NCBI GenBank assembly: GCA_900759105.1
Contig: CAAETY010000145.1
Span: forward strand, 1 to 64,000
Length of the DNA stretch: 64,000 bases
From: Peptococcaceae bacterium
GTDB lineage: Bacteria > Bacillota > Peptococcia > Peptococcales > Peptococcaceae
Reading direction: 5' to 3'
The position numbers were made by a program, and so were the translations under genes. Shown piece by piece: positions 56,562 to 64,000 of the stretch. The notes beneath the pieces were generated by a model. The model made no database searches. It was not told the DNA's origin and saw nothing but the letters and a program-made list of their open reading frames with translations. Within the stretch, counting starts at the first letter, position 1. Every line of letters starts with the position of its first letter.

Positions 56562-58133
56562 TTATTGCTGAATGCCCAAGGTAACGCTTACCTTCCCGGT
56601 TTGCCCTTGGCGAATCACGGTGAGTTCAATTTTATCACCGGCTTGTTTGTTTTTGAGAATAGCCGACAGGTCGTCAAAGGTTTCGATGTTGCTGCCGTCT
56701 GCACCGATAATGATATCGGCTTGTTCGAGCCCGGCTTCCGCCGCCGGACTTTCTTCGGTTACACCGGCAATCAGAATCCCGGTGTTTTGATCGGTGCCCA
56801 ATTGACGAGCAATGCTTTCATTCATACTGTAACCGGTAATCCCAAGCCATGCTTTCTTGGTGCTGTTTTTGGTGTGGGAGCCGTCCTTGACGCTGTTTAC
56901 AAACTCACTGACGGTATTGGAAGGAATGGCAAAGCCCATCCCTTCAACCGAGTTCATGCCACTGGATTGAATCTTCATGGAGTTAATGCCAATCAGCTGA
57001 GCCTGTCCGTTCAAAAGTGCACCGCCACTGTTACCGCTGTTAATGGAAGCATTGGTTTGAATCAAACCCAAATCCCCGTTTTCGCTGGAGATTTTTCGGT
57101 CCACACCGCTGATAATCCCGTCAGTAACGGTATCTGCAAATTCACTGCCCAATGGGTTCCCAATGGCAACTGCCAAATCCCCGACCTTAATTTGATTGGA
57201 ATCGCCAATGTCCACATAAGGGAAATCCTCGCCTTCAATCTTGAGCACTGCCAAGTCCAAAGATGCATCGGTACCGAGCACCTTTGCTTCGTATTCTTTG
57301 TCATCGTCAGTGGTTACAACAACACTGTCAGAGTCTTCAATAACGTGATAGTTGGTCACGATAAGGCCATCGGCGCTAACAATAACACCGGAGCCGTAGC
57401 CTTGTGCGGTGGTTCCACTGCCGGATTGGTTGTCATCGCCCATGATTGCACCAAACATGCTTTGGTTAACATTGGCCATATTGTACACGCTTACAACGGC
57501 AGGCATGGCGTGTTGTGCAATGGTGGAAACACTCAAATTGCCATTGGCGTCCTTTGGTGCGTCCTTGAGTTCTTCTGTTGTCACGACAGGCGCCACATTT
57601 TTCGTGCCGCCACCCATTTCATAGCCTGCCACACCACCGGCAGCGCCGCCGACCAAGGCGCCAATCAACAGTACTGCAACAAACTTCCAAAAATTACTGT
57701 GTTTTTTTCGCTTGGTTTTGCCCACCGGTTGCTTTGGTGGCACGCTTGCACCATTCGGAACCTGAGCGGCCCCCACCGGCTGTTGACCGTCTTCCTGATG
57801 ACCATTTGACGTAGCTTCGCCCACCGGCATGGCATTAATTTGAGAAGCCCCGTTATCGGTAGCCTCCGTCGTTGGGATTTCGTGGGTCACATCACCTGCA
57901 AACAGCGATGTATCAACCGTCTGTGCTTGATGCACCCTTGTTTCGTCGAGCACCTTATTTTTATACGGTGCGCCAACCGGCTCTGCCATAGGATTGGCAT
58001 TTTCTGTCGGGTTATTCACCGCTGCTGCTTGCGCCTCTTCAATGCGCACGTAATGTGGTTCTACCGACTCGTTTGGTTGAACGTGTTGTCCGTCCATTGG
58101 CGTTTGATTGTTGGGATATTGGTTGTTTTCCAT
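56562..58133 (-). CDS. htrA: HtrA/DegP-family serine protease with PDZ domain
   Basis: Membrane-anchored protease for damaged secreted proteins. Seen: a ~140-residue low-complexity cytoplasmic N-terminus rich in Asn, Pro and Gln, one membrane segment (~147-170), then a trypsin-like domain with the triad His in VTNYHVIED, Asp in SLDLAVLKI, and Ser in NSGNSGGALLN; a PDZ domain follows (TGILIAGVTEESPAAEAGL to the end). 523 residues. GAAGGAG precedes the ATG. Follows walJ after 27 bases; the walJ-htrA pair is conserved in Firmicutes, usually behind walRK, which is missing here. Confidence 0.93.
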   Translation of the reverse strand: MENNQYPNNQTPMDGQHVQPNESVEPHYVRIEEAQAAAVNNPTENANPMAEPVGAPYKNKVLDETRVHQAQTVDTSLFAGDVTHEIPTTEATDNGASQINAMPVGEATSNGHQEDGQQPVGAAQVPNGASVPPKQPVGKTKRKKHSNFWKFVAVLLIGALVGGAAGGVAGYEMGGGTKNVAPVVTTEELKDAPKDANGNLSVSTIAQHAMPAVVSVYNMANVNQSMFGAIMGDDNQSGSGTTAQGYGSGVIVSADGLIVTNYHVIEDSDSVVVTTDDDKEYEAKVLGTDASLDLAVLKIEGEDFPYVDIGDSNQIKVGDLAVAIGNPLGSEFADTVTDGIISGVDRKISSENGDLGLIQTNASINSGNSGGALLNGQAQLIGINSMKIQSSGMNSVEGMGFAIPSNTVSEFVNSVKDGSHTKNSTKKAWLGITGYSMNESIARQLGTDQNTGILIAGVTEESPAAEAGLEQADIIIGADGSNIETFDDLSAILKNKQAGDKIELTVIRQGQTGKVSVTLGIQQ

Positions 58134-58160
58134 ATAAAAACAACTCCTTCACTAGAATTT

Positions 58161-58958
58161 TTATGTCAAGGATGGGAGGGAGAGTGCCAGTGGCGTTTTT
58201 TGAGAAGCCACATGCACATCCACCGCGTGCCCTTTTGGCAAATGAGCAGCCAGTGCGTCACATACGGTTTGGTAAGCGCACATCGGCAAATTGTTTTGCT
58301 CACTCAAATGGGCAAGCACCACATGCTTGGTACGCGCGCTCATTATTTCCGGCAATGCTTGGGCACAGTTGCTGTTGGATAGATGTCCGAAGCGACCCCC
58401 AATGCGCTGCTTCAAATAATAGGGATAGGGACCGTCACGAAGCATGTCAACATCGTGATTGGCTTCTATTAAAAGAATGTCGCTGTCGTATAGTGCGTTC
58501 ATGTTTTCATCCGAAAGCACGCCGCTGTCAGTGAGCATGCCGATTTTTTTGTCTTGCCAGGTGATTTGGTAGCCCACCGGATCGGCTGCATCATGACTCA
58601 CGCGACTGTAAGAAATGTGAAAATCGGCAAGTGTCAATACTTCGTCGTCAAGCGCATAAAATAAATGGCGGTCAACCTTCCCAATGACCTTTTCTTCCAA
58701 GGCGTCCAAGGTATCGCGGGTACCGTACACCGGAATGTGGTGACGGCGCAAAACAGGGCCAAGTCCGGCGATATGGTCGCGGTGCTCATGGGTCAACAAT
58801 ATCCCACGAATGGCATCCATGCCACCTTTTCCCAATGCTGCCACGCCTTGCTCGATACGCTTCATGCTGATGCCGCAATCGACCAAAAACGCGCCTTCGT
58901 TTGACGCCAGGTAGTAACAATTCCCCTTGCTACCACTTGCCAAGCTCACAAACTCCAC
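58161..58958 (-). CDS. walJ: MBL-fold metallohydrolase WalJ/YycJ
   Basis: Cytoplasmic metallo-beta-lactamase fold protein related to cell-wall metabolism and DNA-replication timing in Firmicutes. Seen: SLASGSKGNCYYLASNEGAFLVDCGIS opening in two pieces, the metal motif LTHEHRDHIAGL, DSGVLSDENM, and EANHDVDMLR. 265 residues, normal. Start is GTG at 58958, seven bases after GAGGAGG. Operon with htrA. Confidence 0.92.
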   Translation of the reverse strand: MEFVSLASGSKGNCYYLASNEGAFLVDCGISMKRIEQGVAALGKGGMDAIRGILLTHEHRDHIAGLGPVLRRHHIPVYGTRDTLDALEEKVIGKVDRHLFYALDDEVLTLADFHISYSRVSHDAADPVGYQITWQDKKIGMLTDSGVLSDENMNALYDSDILLIEANHDVDMLRDGPYPYYLKQRIGGRFGHLSNSNCAQALPEIMSARTKHVVLAHLSEQNNLPMCAYQTVCDALAAHLPKGHAVDVHVASQKTPLALSLPSLT

Positions 58959-59186
58959 TCGTTTTCCTCCTCTTAGATGTCGTTGTCATTATAGACCCTT
59001 TGCCGGCGCAAAGGATGTGCTGACGGTTACGTTTTATTTTGAAAGTGTTAAGAATTGCCAACACCATTGCGCATAATATTATACACAGTAAGAAAAATCC
59101 CTTCAAGCGCCGTCCGTTTGAACAAAATAACACCAACATTTGCCGGAAAAAATGTCGGATTATGTCGCACCATAAAACCACATTTG

Positions 59187-59195
59187 TGCTATAAT
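59187..59195 (+). promoter_or_regulatory. Extended -10 promoter of the SNF2 gene
   Basis: TGC followed by TATAAT, 36 bases before the ATG; shares TTTGTGCTATAAT with the citrate synthase promoter. Confidence 0.6.
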
Positions 59196-59230
59196 ACTAA
59201 AATGCACAAAAAAAGGAGGGCTCCGCGTTT

Positions 59231-62200
59231 ATGTCGATACGCGATCTTATTTATGATTATACCGAAGACAAGTCTGTCATCAGCCAAGGCCTAGCGTATT
59301 ATCAGCTGGGCAAGGTTCAACATATCAAGATTAACTCTGTTGACCATGTGGTGGGCAGTACGTTGCCGTATTCTTCGACGATCATGGCCGATGCCGAGGT
59401 TGATGGGGAAAAACCGTTTTTAGTCATGCGCGGCGAACATCTTTTGAATTTTCACTGCACCTGCAGCGACAACACCACCACGCTTTGCAAGCATTTGGCG
59501 GCGCTCGTGCGTGCTCTGTCCGATATTTTAGTGCCAACCGCTACCAAAAGTGACGAGGGTGCCGTTGCGGAGCTTTTGGCGCTCTATGAACCAAAGGTAG
59601 ACTTCTCACCGGATGGCACCGGCATTACCAAAGAGCCCAAGGCCTCGCTCATTCCAACCTTAGATTTTGATCCGTACAACAATTATTTTAGCTTGGAATT
59701 TCATGTGGCTTCACCAAAGAAGGCCTACATCTTAAAAAGCCTTTCCACCTTCTACACCCATTTACTCCACGGCGATACCGTCACCTACGGCAAGCAGCTG
59801 ATGCTTGAGCACAAGCGTGACAACTTTGACCAGCCGAGTCAATTTTATTTGAATCTTATCGACAATGCCTTCGATTGGCTCACCTACGGCAACAATTCCA
59901 ATCTGGACGGTTTGCCAAAGGTTGGGCGTTATTTGCATTTGAGCCACAATCAGTTTGACCAACTTTTTGACTATGTGGCTGACCATGGCGGAGAAATCAA
60001 CAGCCATCGCAAGGATGGCACCACCGGGCGCTTGAGGATGCAAAACCGCACCCCGGAAACCGTTGTTCAGGTTGTGGCACGCTCCGGCAATGAATATTTG
60101 CTCGGCGTGAGCATGGACAACTACAAGATTTTTTCCAACAATCGTCTTAGCTATCTCTACAACGATGATGCCATTCTGCGCCCAAGCGAGGGCTACCAAC
60201 AGCATGTGCTGCCGCTTCTTATAACCGTAAACAAGGCCGACAACGCCCTTGTTTTGAACGATGACCAATTGACCCGCTTTATGGCACGTGTGGTGCCTCA
60301 GGTAGCACCTTACGTTGATTTACAAATCGATCCAAGCCTGCTTAAGGACCACATTGCCAACGAATTGGCGGTTCGGCTAACCTTGGATTATCCACAGTGC
60401 AACACCATTCGCGGTCGCCTGCGTTTTCATTATGGGCAAACGAGCTTTAATCCGCTCCTACCGGATGATATTCCACCGCACCTTTTGCGTGACATTGATG
60501 CAGAAAACGCCTTTGCGGCGCTTCTCGATAAATATCGTTTCTCTGTTAACGAGGATGAATGGCTTCTCGTTGGCGAGGATGCCATCTATGATTTTCTCCA
60601 CGATGGCTTGCCGGAGCTTATGCCATTGGCGGAAATTGATATTGAAAACACCCTATCCAAGGTTCAGCCAAAGCGCGCCATGGCACCACACATGACGGCA
60701 AACATCACCCATGGGATACTCGAGCTTTCCTTTGACGAAAAAGTTTACGGCCGCGAGGTGTTCTTGGAGGTATTAAAAGCCTACCGTGCCGGCAAAAAAT
60801 ACATTCGTCTTACCGATGATACCTATATCGACATTATCAATCCACAGATTGCTGCCGTTAACGACCTGTTGAGCGATTGTGGCATTCCGCTCAAAGCGCT
60901 AGAAGACGATGAGCCGGTTGAGCTTCCGCTCTACCGTGCCCTCACCCTGGACGCTTTTGACGAGGATGCCTGTGACGTAGTCTTTAACCGTCGCGAAGCC
61001 TTCCAGGCTTTCGCACAAGAGCTGACCCAAGGCAGCGCCCAAGAAACACCGGTGCCACAAGCGCTCAAAGCCACCCTTCGCAGCTACCAAATGCAAGGCT
61101 ATCAATGGCTCACCCGTTTAGCACGTTTGGGCTTCGGCGGAATTTTGGCCGATGATATGGGATTGGGGAAAACCCTCCAAACCATCGCCTACCTTTTGCA
61201 TCAGCACGAGGAAAATCCAAAGGCACGCTCTATTATTGTCATGCCGACATCCCTCATCTATAACTGGGAAGCCGAGCTCAATCGTTTCGCACCAACCTTG
61301 AACTACCGCATCATTGTCGGCAGCAAAAAGGAACGCGAGGCCCTGCTCACCGACATTCCGGAAGGAACCGTCATTCTCACCAGCTATGCAACCTTGCGCC
61401 GTGATGCACCGATGTACCAAAATTATCAATTTGATTCCATCATTTCCGATGAAGGTCAGTACATCAAAAACAGCTATACCCAAAACACCAAGAGTCTCAA
61501 AAGCCTCAACGGCCTGCACCACTTTGCCCTCACCGGGACGCCAATCGAAAACTCCTTGGCCGACCTTTGGAGCATCATGGACTTTTGCTTGCCGGGATAT
61601 CTCCACAGCTGGCGCGAATTCCGCAACCTCTATGAGGTGCCAATCACCCGCTATGAGGACACCACTCGCTTGGCCCAACTCAAACGCCAAATTTCGCCGT
61701 TTGTGCTACGCCGTATCAAAAACGATGTGCTCACCGAGCTGCCGGATAAAATTGATACCGTTCTCTATGCCGAGCTCAGCGAAGAAGAACGCCGTATTTA
61801 CCATACGCAGCTCGCCCTCAGTCACAAGACCTTTATTGAAGAAATTGCCAACCATCCGGCGGGACAAGCACGCGTGCGTGTGCTGACGCTCCTCATGCGT
61901 TTGCGTCAGGTCTGCTGCTCCCCGGCGCTTTTCTTGGACGGTTTTGATAAACCATCTGCAAAGCTCAGCCTTTGCATGTCAGTGATTGAAGACCGCGCCT
62001 CCGCCGGTCACCAAATGCTCGTCTTTAGCCAGTTCACCAGTGTGCTTGATATGATTATGCCGGAGCTTGAAAAACGCGGCATCGAATACCTCACCTTGAC
62101 CGGCAAGACAAAAAGCAGCGAGCGCATGGCACTGGTAAACCGTTTTAATGAAGAGCATATTCCGGTGTTCCTCATTTCTCTTAAAGCCGGTGGTATCGGC

Positions 62201-62542
62201 TTAAACCTCACCAGCGCCGACACCGTTATTCACTACGACCCATGGTGGAACCAAAGCGTGGAAAACCAAGCCACCGACCGTACCCACCGCATTGGTCAAA
62301 AAAATAGCGTCCATGTCATTCGCTTGATTACCAAAAACACCATCGAGGAAAAAATCCTCAAGCTCAAAGAAAAGAAGCAAGCGCTTTCAGATGCAGTCAT
62401 CACCTCTGAAGAAAGCGCCATCAGTCGTCTTACCATGGATGACCTTGAAGACCTCTTTACTTTGGACTATACGGATATTCCAACCATGGCACCGGCCCCA
62501 CGCCCAACGCGCCCGACCTACACCATGGACATTAACGAGTAA
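59231..62542 (+). CDS. SWIM zinc-finger SNF2-family helicase-like ATPase
   Basis: Double-stranded nucleic-acid translocase; biological role in bacteria poorly known. Seen: SWIM zinc finger near residue 78 (FHCTCSDNTTTLCKHLAALV, CxC...CxH), a ~500-residue SNF2-associated region, then the motor: Walker A ADDMGLGKTLQT, box II SDEGQYIKN (DEGQ in place of DEAH), LTGTPIENSLADLWSIMDF, and the helicase C part with LTGKTKSSERM, LKAGGIGLNLTSA and HRIGQKNSVHV. 1103 residues. AGGAGGG lies ten bases before the ATG. A small acidic ORF follows. Confidence 0.93.
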   Translation: MSIRDLIYDYTEDKSVISQGLAYYQLGKVQHIKINSVDHVVGSTLPYSSTIMADAEVDGEKPFLVMRGEHLLNFHCTCSDNTTTLCKHLAALVRALSDILVPTATKSDEGAVAELLALYEPKVDFSPDGTGITKEPKASLIPTLDFDPYNNYFSLEFHVASPKKAYILKSLSTFYTHLLHGDTVTYGKQLMLEHKRDNFDQPSQFYLNLIDNAFDWLTYGNNSNLDGLPKVGRYLHLSHNQFDQLFDYVADHGGEINSHRKDGTTGRLRMQNRTPETVVQVVARSGNEYLLGVSMDNYKIFSNNRLSYLYNDDAILRPSEGYQQHVLPLLITVNKADNALVLNDDQLTRFMARVVPQVAPYVDLQIDPSLLKDHIANELAVRLTLDYPQCNTIRGRLRFHYGQTSFNPLLPDDIPPHLLRDIDAENAFAALLDKYRFSVNEDEWLLVGEDAIYDFLHDGLPELMPLAEIDIENTLSKVQPKRAMAPHMTANITHGILELSFDEKVYGREVFLEVLKAYRAGKKYIRLTDDTYIDIINPQIAAVNDLLSDCGIPLKALEDDEPVELPLYRALTLDAFDEDACDVVFNRREAFQAFAQELTQGSAQETPVPQALKATLRSYQMQGYQWLTRLARLGFGGILADDMGLGKTLQTIAYLLHQHEENPKARSIIVMPTSLIYNWEAELNRFAPTLNYRIIVGSKKEREALLTDIPEGTVILTSYATLRRDAPMYQNYQFDSIISDEGQYIKNSYTQNTKSLKSLNGLHHFALTGTPIENSLADLWSIMDFCLPGYLHSWREFRNLYEVPITRYEDTTRLAQLKRQISPFVLRRIKNDVLTELPDKIDTVLYAELSEEERRIYHTQLALSHKTFIEEIANHPAGQARVRVLTLLMRLRQVCCSPALFLDGFDKPSAKLSLCMSVIEDRASAGHQMLVFSQFTSVLDMIMPELEKRGIEYLTLTGKTKSSERMALVNRFNEEHIPVFLISLKAGGIGLNLTSADTVIHYDPWWNQSVENQATDRTHRIGQKNSVHVIRLITKNTIEEKILKLKEKKQALSDAVITSEESAISRLTMDDLEDLFTLDYTDIPTMAPAPRPTRPTYTMDINE

Positions 62543-62591
62543 ACAACCGGCACAAGCCGTTTGTATATAACAACCATAAGGAGAGATTTCA

Positions 62592-62732
62592 ATGAAAGAC
62601 AAAATCGCGGAAAAGCTTGAAAAAACTCAAGCCGAACAAGAAGAAGAAAAAGACACCACCACAAGCGTTGTGAATAACACCGTTTCCGACGATGACGATG
62701 ATGCCGATCTCTTCGCTTGCATTGAAGATTGA
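62592..62732 (+). CDS. Small acidic protein of 46 residues
   Basis: ATG at 62592 with AAGGAGAG seven bases upstream; it encodes MKDKIAEKLEKTQAEQ at the start, a Glu/Asp-rich middle, a run of five Asp and ends ADLFACIED. No membrane segment. It lies 49 bases after the SNF2 stop and before the shared terminator, so it would be co-transcribed. I do not recognise it. The good ribosome site and the placement are the only support; it could be a small partner of the helicase or a chance frame. Confidence 0.55.
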   Translation: MKDKIAEKLEKTQAEQEEEKDTTTSVVNNTVSDDDDDADLFACIED

Positions 62733-62749
62733 TTTTCCCTATTGATACG

Positions 62750-62793
62750 AAAGCGCTCTGCCTTGGCACTTGCCGAAGCAGGGCGCTTTTTCT
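62750..62793 (+). terminator. Terminator of the SNF2 unit
   Basis: AAAGCGC and GCGCTTT with inner CTGC/GCAG, around an 18-base loop, followed by Ts. Confidence 0.75.
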
Positions 62794-62928
62794 ATGGCAT
62801 TAAAATTGTGTGCTTCGTTATAACAGCCGCACATGCCCAACCGTACTCCTTTTCAAGCCGAAAAAATCATCGTTTTCACTGACCTCGCCCCCTTCTTATC
62901 GTTGTGAAGAATTAATCTACGCACAAAA

Positions 62929-62957
62929 AAACATCGCCTTCCGAAAAGACGATGTTT
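62929..62957 (-). terminator. Terminator of the small membrane protein gene at 62967
   Basis: AAACATCG and CGATGTTT around an imperfect inner stem; a run of seven Ts on the minus strand, 10 bases after the stop codon. Confidence 0.75.
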
Positions 62958-62966
62958 CTCCTTATT

Positions 62967-63221
62967 TTAGTTTTTTCGCGATTTTATTCTTTTTGCGTTC
63001 AGCAGGCAACTAAATCCGGCTAAAGCAGCTGAAGCAAAGCCCATCATCCAACGTTGACCCGCACGATGGCGCAATACGCTAACCGCCAAAGACATCAAAC
63101 AGGAAGCACAAAGGAAAACGATGCCTACCACAATATTGCCGGTAATGGTCGCTACCAATGCAACGATCGAACATACAAGATTGACACTACTTATGCCTAT
63201 TCTCAAACCACGTGATTTCAT
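62967..63221 (-). CDS. Small membrane protein, function unknown
   Basis: 84 residues with two or three hydrophobic segments (about 9-29, 31-48, 60-75) and a very basic C-terminus (NAKRIKSRKN). The ATG at 63221 is seven bases after AGGAG; an ATG two codons earlier lies on that site. I do not recognise it. It lies 75 bases downstream of another small membrane protein on the same strand and may share its message. Confidence 0.6.
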   Translation of the reverse strand: MKSRGLRIGISSVNLVCSIVALVATITGNIVVGIVFLCASCLMSLAVSVLRHRAGQRWMMGFASAALAGFSCLLNAKRIKSRKN

Positions 63222-63296
63222 TCTCATACTCCTTTTTTTCGTAACAGCTTATTCCAAACAACACGGCGTATATTTGGTCGCATTGCTTTTCATATG

Positions 63297-63533
63297 CTAA
63301 TTAGAAAGCATATAGAAAAATGATGCCGCCCCAATTAACGCAATACCCGGAACAATGAGATGCACCTTTTTGTTGCTGCGGCGGTATTCTACCACTTCAG
63401 TCACAATCAAGATAACCATCGCCATGGCAATACTCAGCGCCGAAATTGCCCCTTGATTGGTCACATAGCCTGCCAGCCAGCCAAGAGCACACAAGCCAAA
63501 GAGATAAAATCCCCATCTGTAAAATTTTTGCAT
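63297..63533 (-). CDS. Small membrane protein, function unknown
   Basis: 78 residues with three hydrophobic segments (about 8-24, 28-46, 57-75) and a short basic loop RRSNKKVH between the second and third. GAGGGGG precedes the ATG. Not recognised. Similar in size and topology to the product at 62967; the two may form a pair in the membrane, which is inference only. Confidence 0.6.
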   Translation of the reverse strand: MQKFYRWGFYLFGLCALGWLAGYVTNQGAISALSIAMAMVILIVTEVVEYRRSNKKVHLIVPGIALIGAASFFYMLSN

Positions 63534-63637
63534 TGATACACCCCCTCGTGTATGTCCATTGATTCAACAGCCTCTCTTTAGTATAGCCCCATTACAGGCC
63601 CGGCGCAAGCCACACAAGCCTTGCAATGGGGTTGCGC

Positions 63638-63665
63638 TTGACTTAAAATAATAATGCTCGATACT
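63638..63665 (+). promoter_or_regulatory. Possible thiM promoter
   Basis: TTGACT, 16 bases, GATACT. The transcript would start almost at the ribosome-binding site, leaving no room for a TPP riboswitch. Confidence 0.4.
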
Positions 63666-63687
63666 ACTGAACAAGGGAGGCTTTTCT

Positions 63688-64000
63688 TTGAATCCAGCCT
63701 TTTTAGATAAAAGCGCACGCCGGCCATTCGCCGAAGCGTTGGCGGCTGTGCAGCGCATCCACCCGTTGGTGGACTGCATCACCAATATTGTGACTGTTAA
63801 TGATGTGGCCAACGGCCTGTTGGCGATTGACGCCCGTCCCGTAATGGCAAGCGCGCCAGAAGAAATTGAATATATTGTCGCCGGTGCTGACGCCATGCTC
63901 TGTAACCTCGGCGCCACTGCCGGTGACCAACGTGAAGCCATGCTCAAGGGCAGTGCCCACGCGCATCATCTGGGCAAGTCGGTCGTAATTGACCCGGTGG
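63688..64000 (+). CDS. thiM: Hydroxyethylthiazole kinase, N-terminal part (cut by window end)
   Basis: Phosphorylates hydroxyethylthiazole in thiamine salvage. Only the first 104 residues are in the window. Seen: HPLVDCITNIVTVNDVANGLLAI, shown here by its parts CITNIVTVNDVAN and RPVMASAPEE, then ADAMLCNLGA and the closing VVIDPV, all in ThiM order. The start is TTG at 63688, seven bases after AGGGAGG. No stop codon occurs before the end of the window. Other thi genes would be expected downstream. Confidence 0.88.
   Translation, partial: MNPAFLDKSARRPFAEALAAVQRIHPLVDCITNIVTVNDVANGLLAIDARPVMASAPEEIEYIVAGADAMLCNLGATAGDQREAMLKGSAHAHHLGKSVVIDPV

Noticed and set aside
56565..57809. Open frame of 414 codons opposite htrA
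   Set aside because: Antisense to a protease with an intact catalytic triad; no start signal.
63590..63687. TPP riboswitch before thiM
   Set aside because: No CTGAGA-type core is present and the promoter leaves almost no leader.

Overview
The window reads as one stretch of a chromosome from a low-oxygen member of the Bacillota, with roughly balanced base composition, strong Shine-Dalgarno sites and frequent GTG/TTG starts. It carries the phoH-pgpH-ybeY-cdd-era block, a GSI/GSIII pair with an ANTAR regulator, walJ-htrA, lutABC, and the siroheme-dependent (Ahb) heme route. There is no outer-membrane or LPS machinery. A Clostridia/Peptococcaceae-like host is my inference; no 16S gene is present to settle it. 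I see no prophage, insertion sequence, CRISPR array or integrase.

Layout. 0.1-8.4 kb (minus): housekeeping run phoH, pgpH, ybeY, cdd, era, mgtE, a CPBP protease and an rRNA uracil methyltransferase. 8.6-15.5 kb: a membrane protein, then nitrogen metabolism (ANTAR regulator and GSI on minus, GSIII and purF on plus), with a leader attenuator before GSIII that looks like an ANTAR target. 15.5-17.6 kb: a formate/nitrite channel and a lipase-like hydrolase.

17.6-37.0 kb is the most notable region: two divergent operons around a 260-bp regulatory gap. The minus operon encodes a molybdenum hydroxylase of the Desulfovibrio gigas Mop type followed by a conserved but functionally unexplained set: Fe-S dicluster/CCG protein, two-CxxC protein, SAM methyltransferase, C_GCAxxG_C_C protein, radical SAM protein, PaaK-like CoA ligase and a TylF-like methyltransferase. 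The plus operon encodes molybdate uptake (modABC), molybdopterin synthesis and handling (MoeA-like protein, moaA, moaC, MogA-MOSC fusion), a MocA-like nucleotidyltransferase fused to a ModE-like winged helix, a histidine phosphatase-HD fusion, and XdhC. Together they form a nearly self-contained island for loading one Mo enzyme.

37-52.6 kb: TatD, MurA, citrate synthase, tRNA-Gly(CCC), GtrA/GtrII-type glycosylation genes, lutABC, a SixA-CHAD fusion, an EamA exporter, an iron alcohol dehydrogenase, a YgbA-like protein, and an autoregulated TetR-membrane protein pair. 52.6-56.5 kb: an alternative heme operon (ahbA, ahbB and two radical SAM proteins) headed by a protein I do not recognise. 56.5-64 kb: walJ-htrA, a SWIM/SNF2 helicase with a small acidic ORF behind it, two small membrane proteins, and the start of thiM, cut off by the window end.
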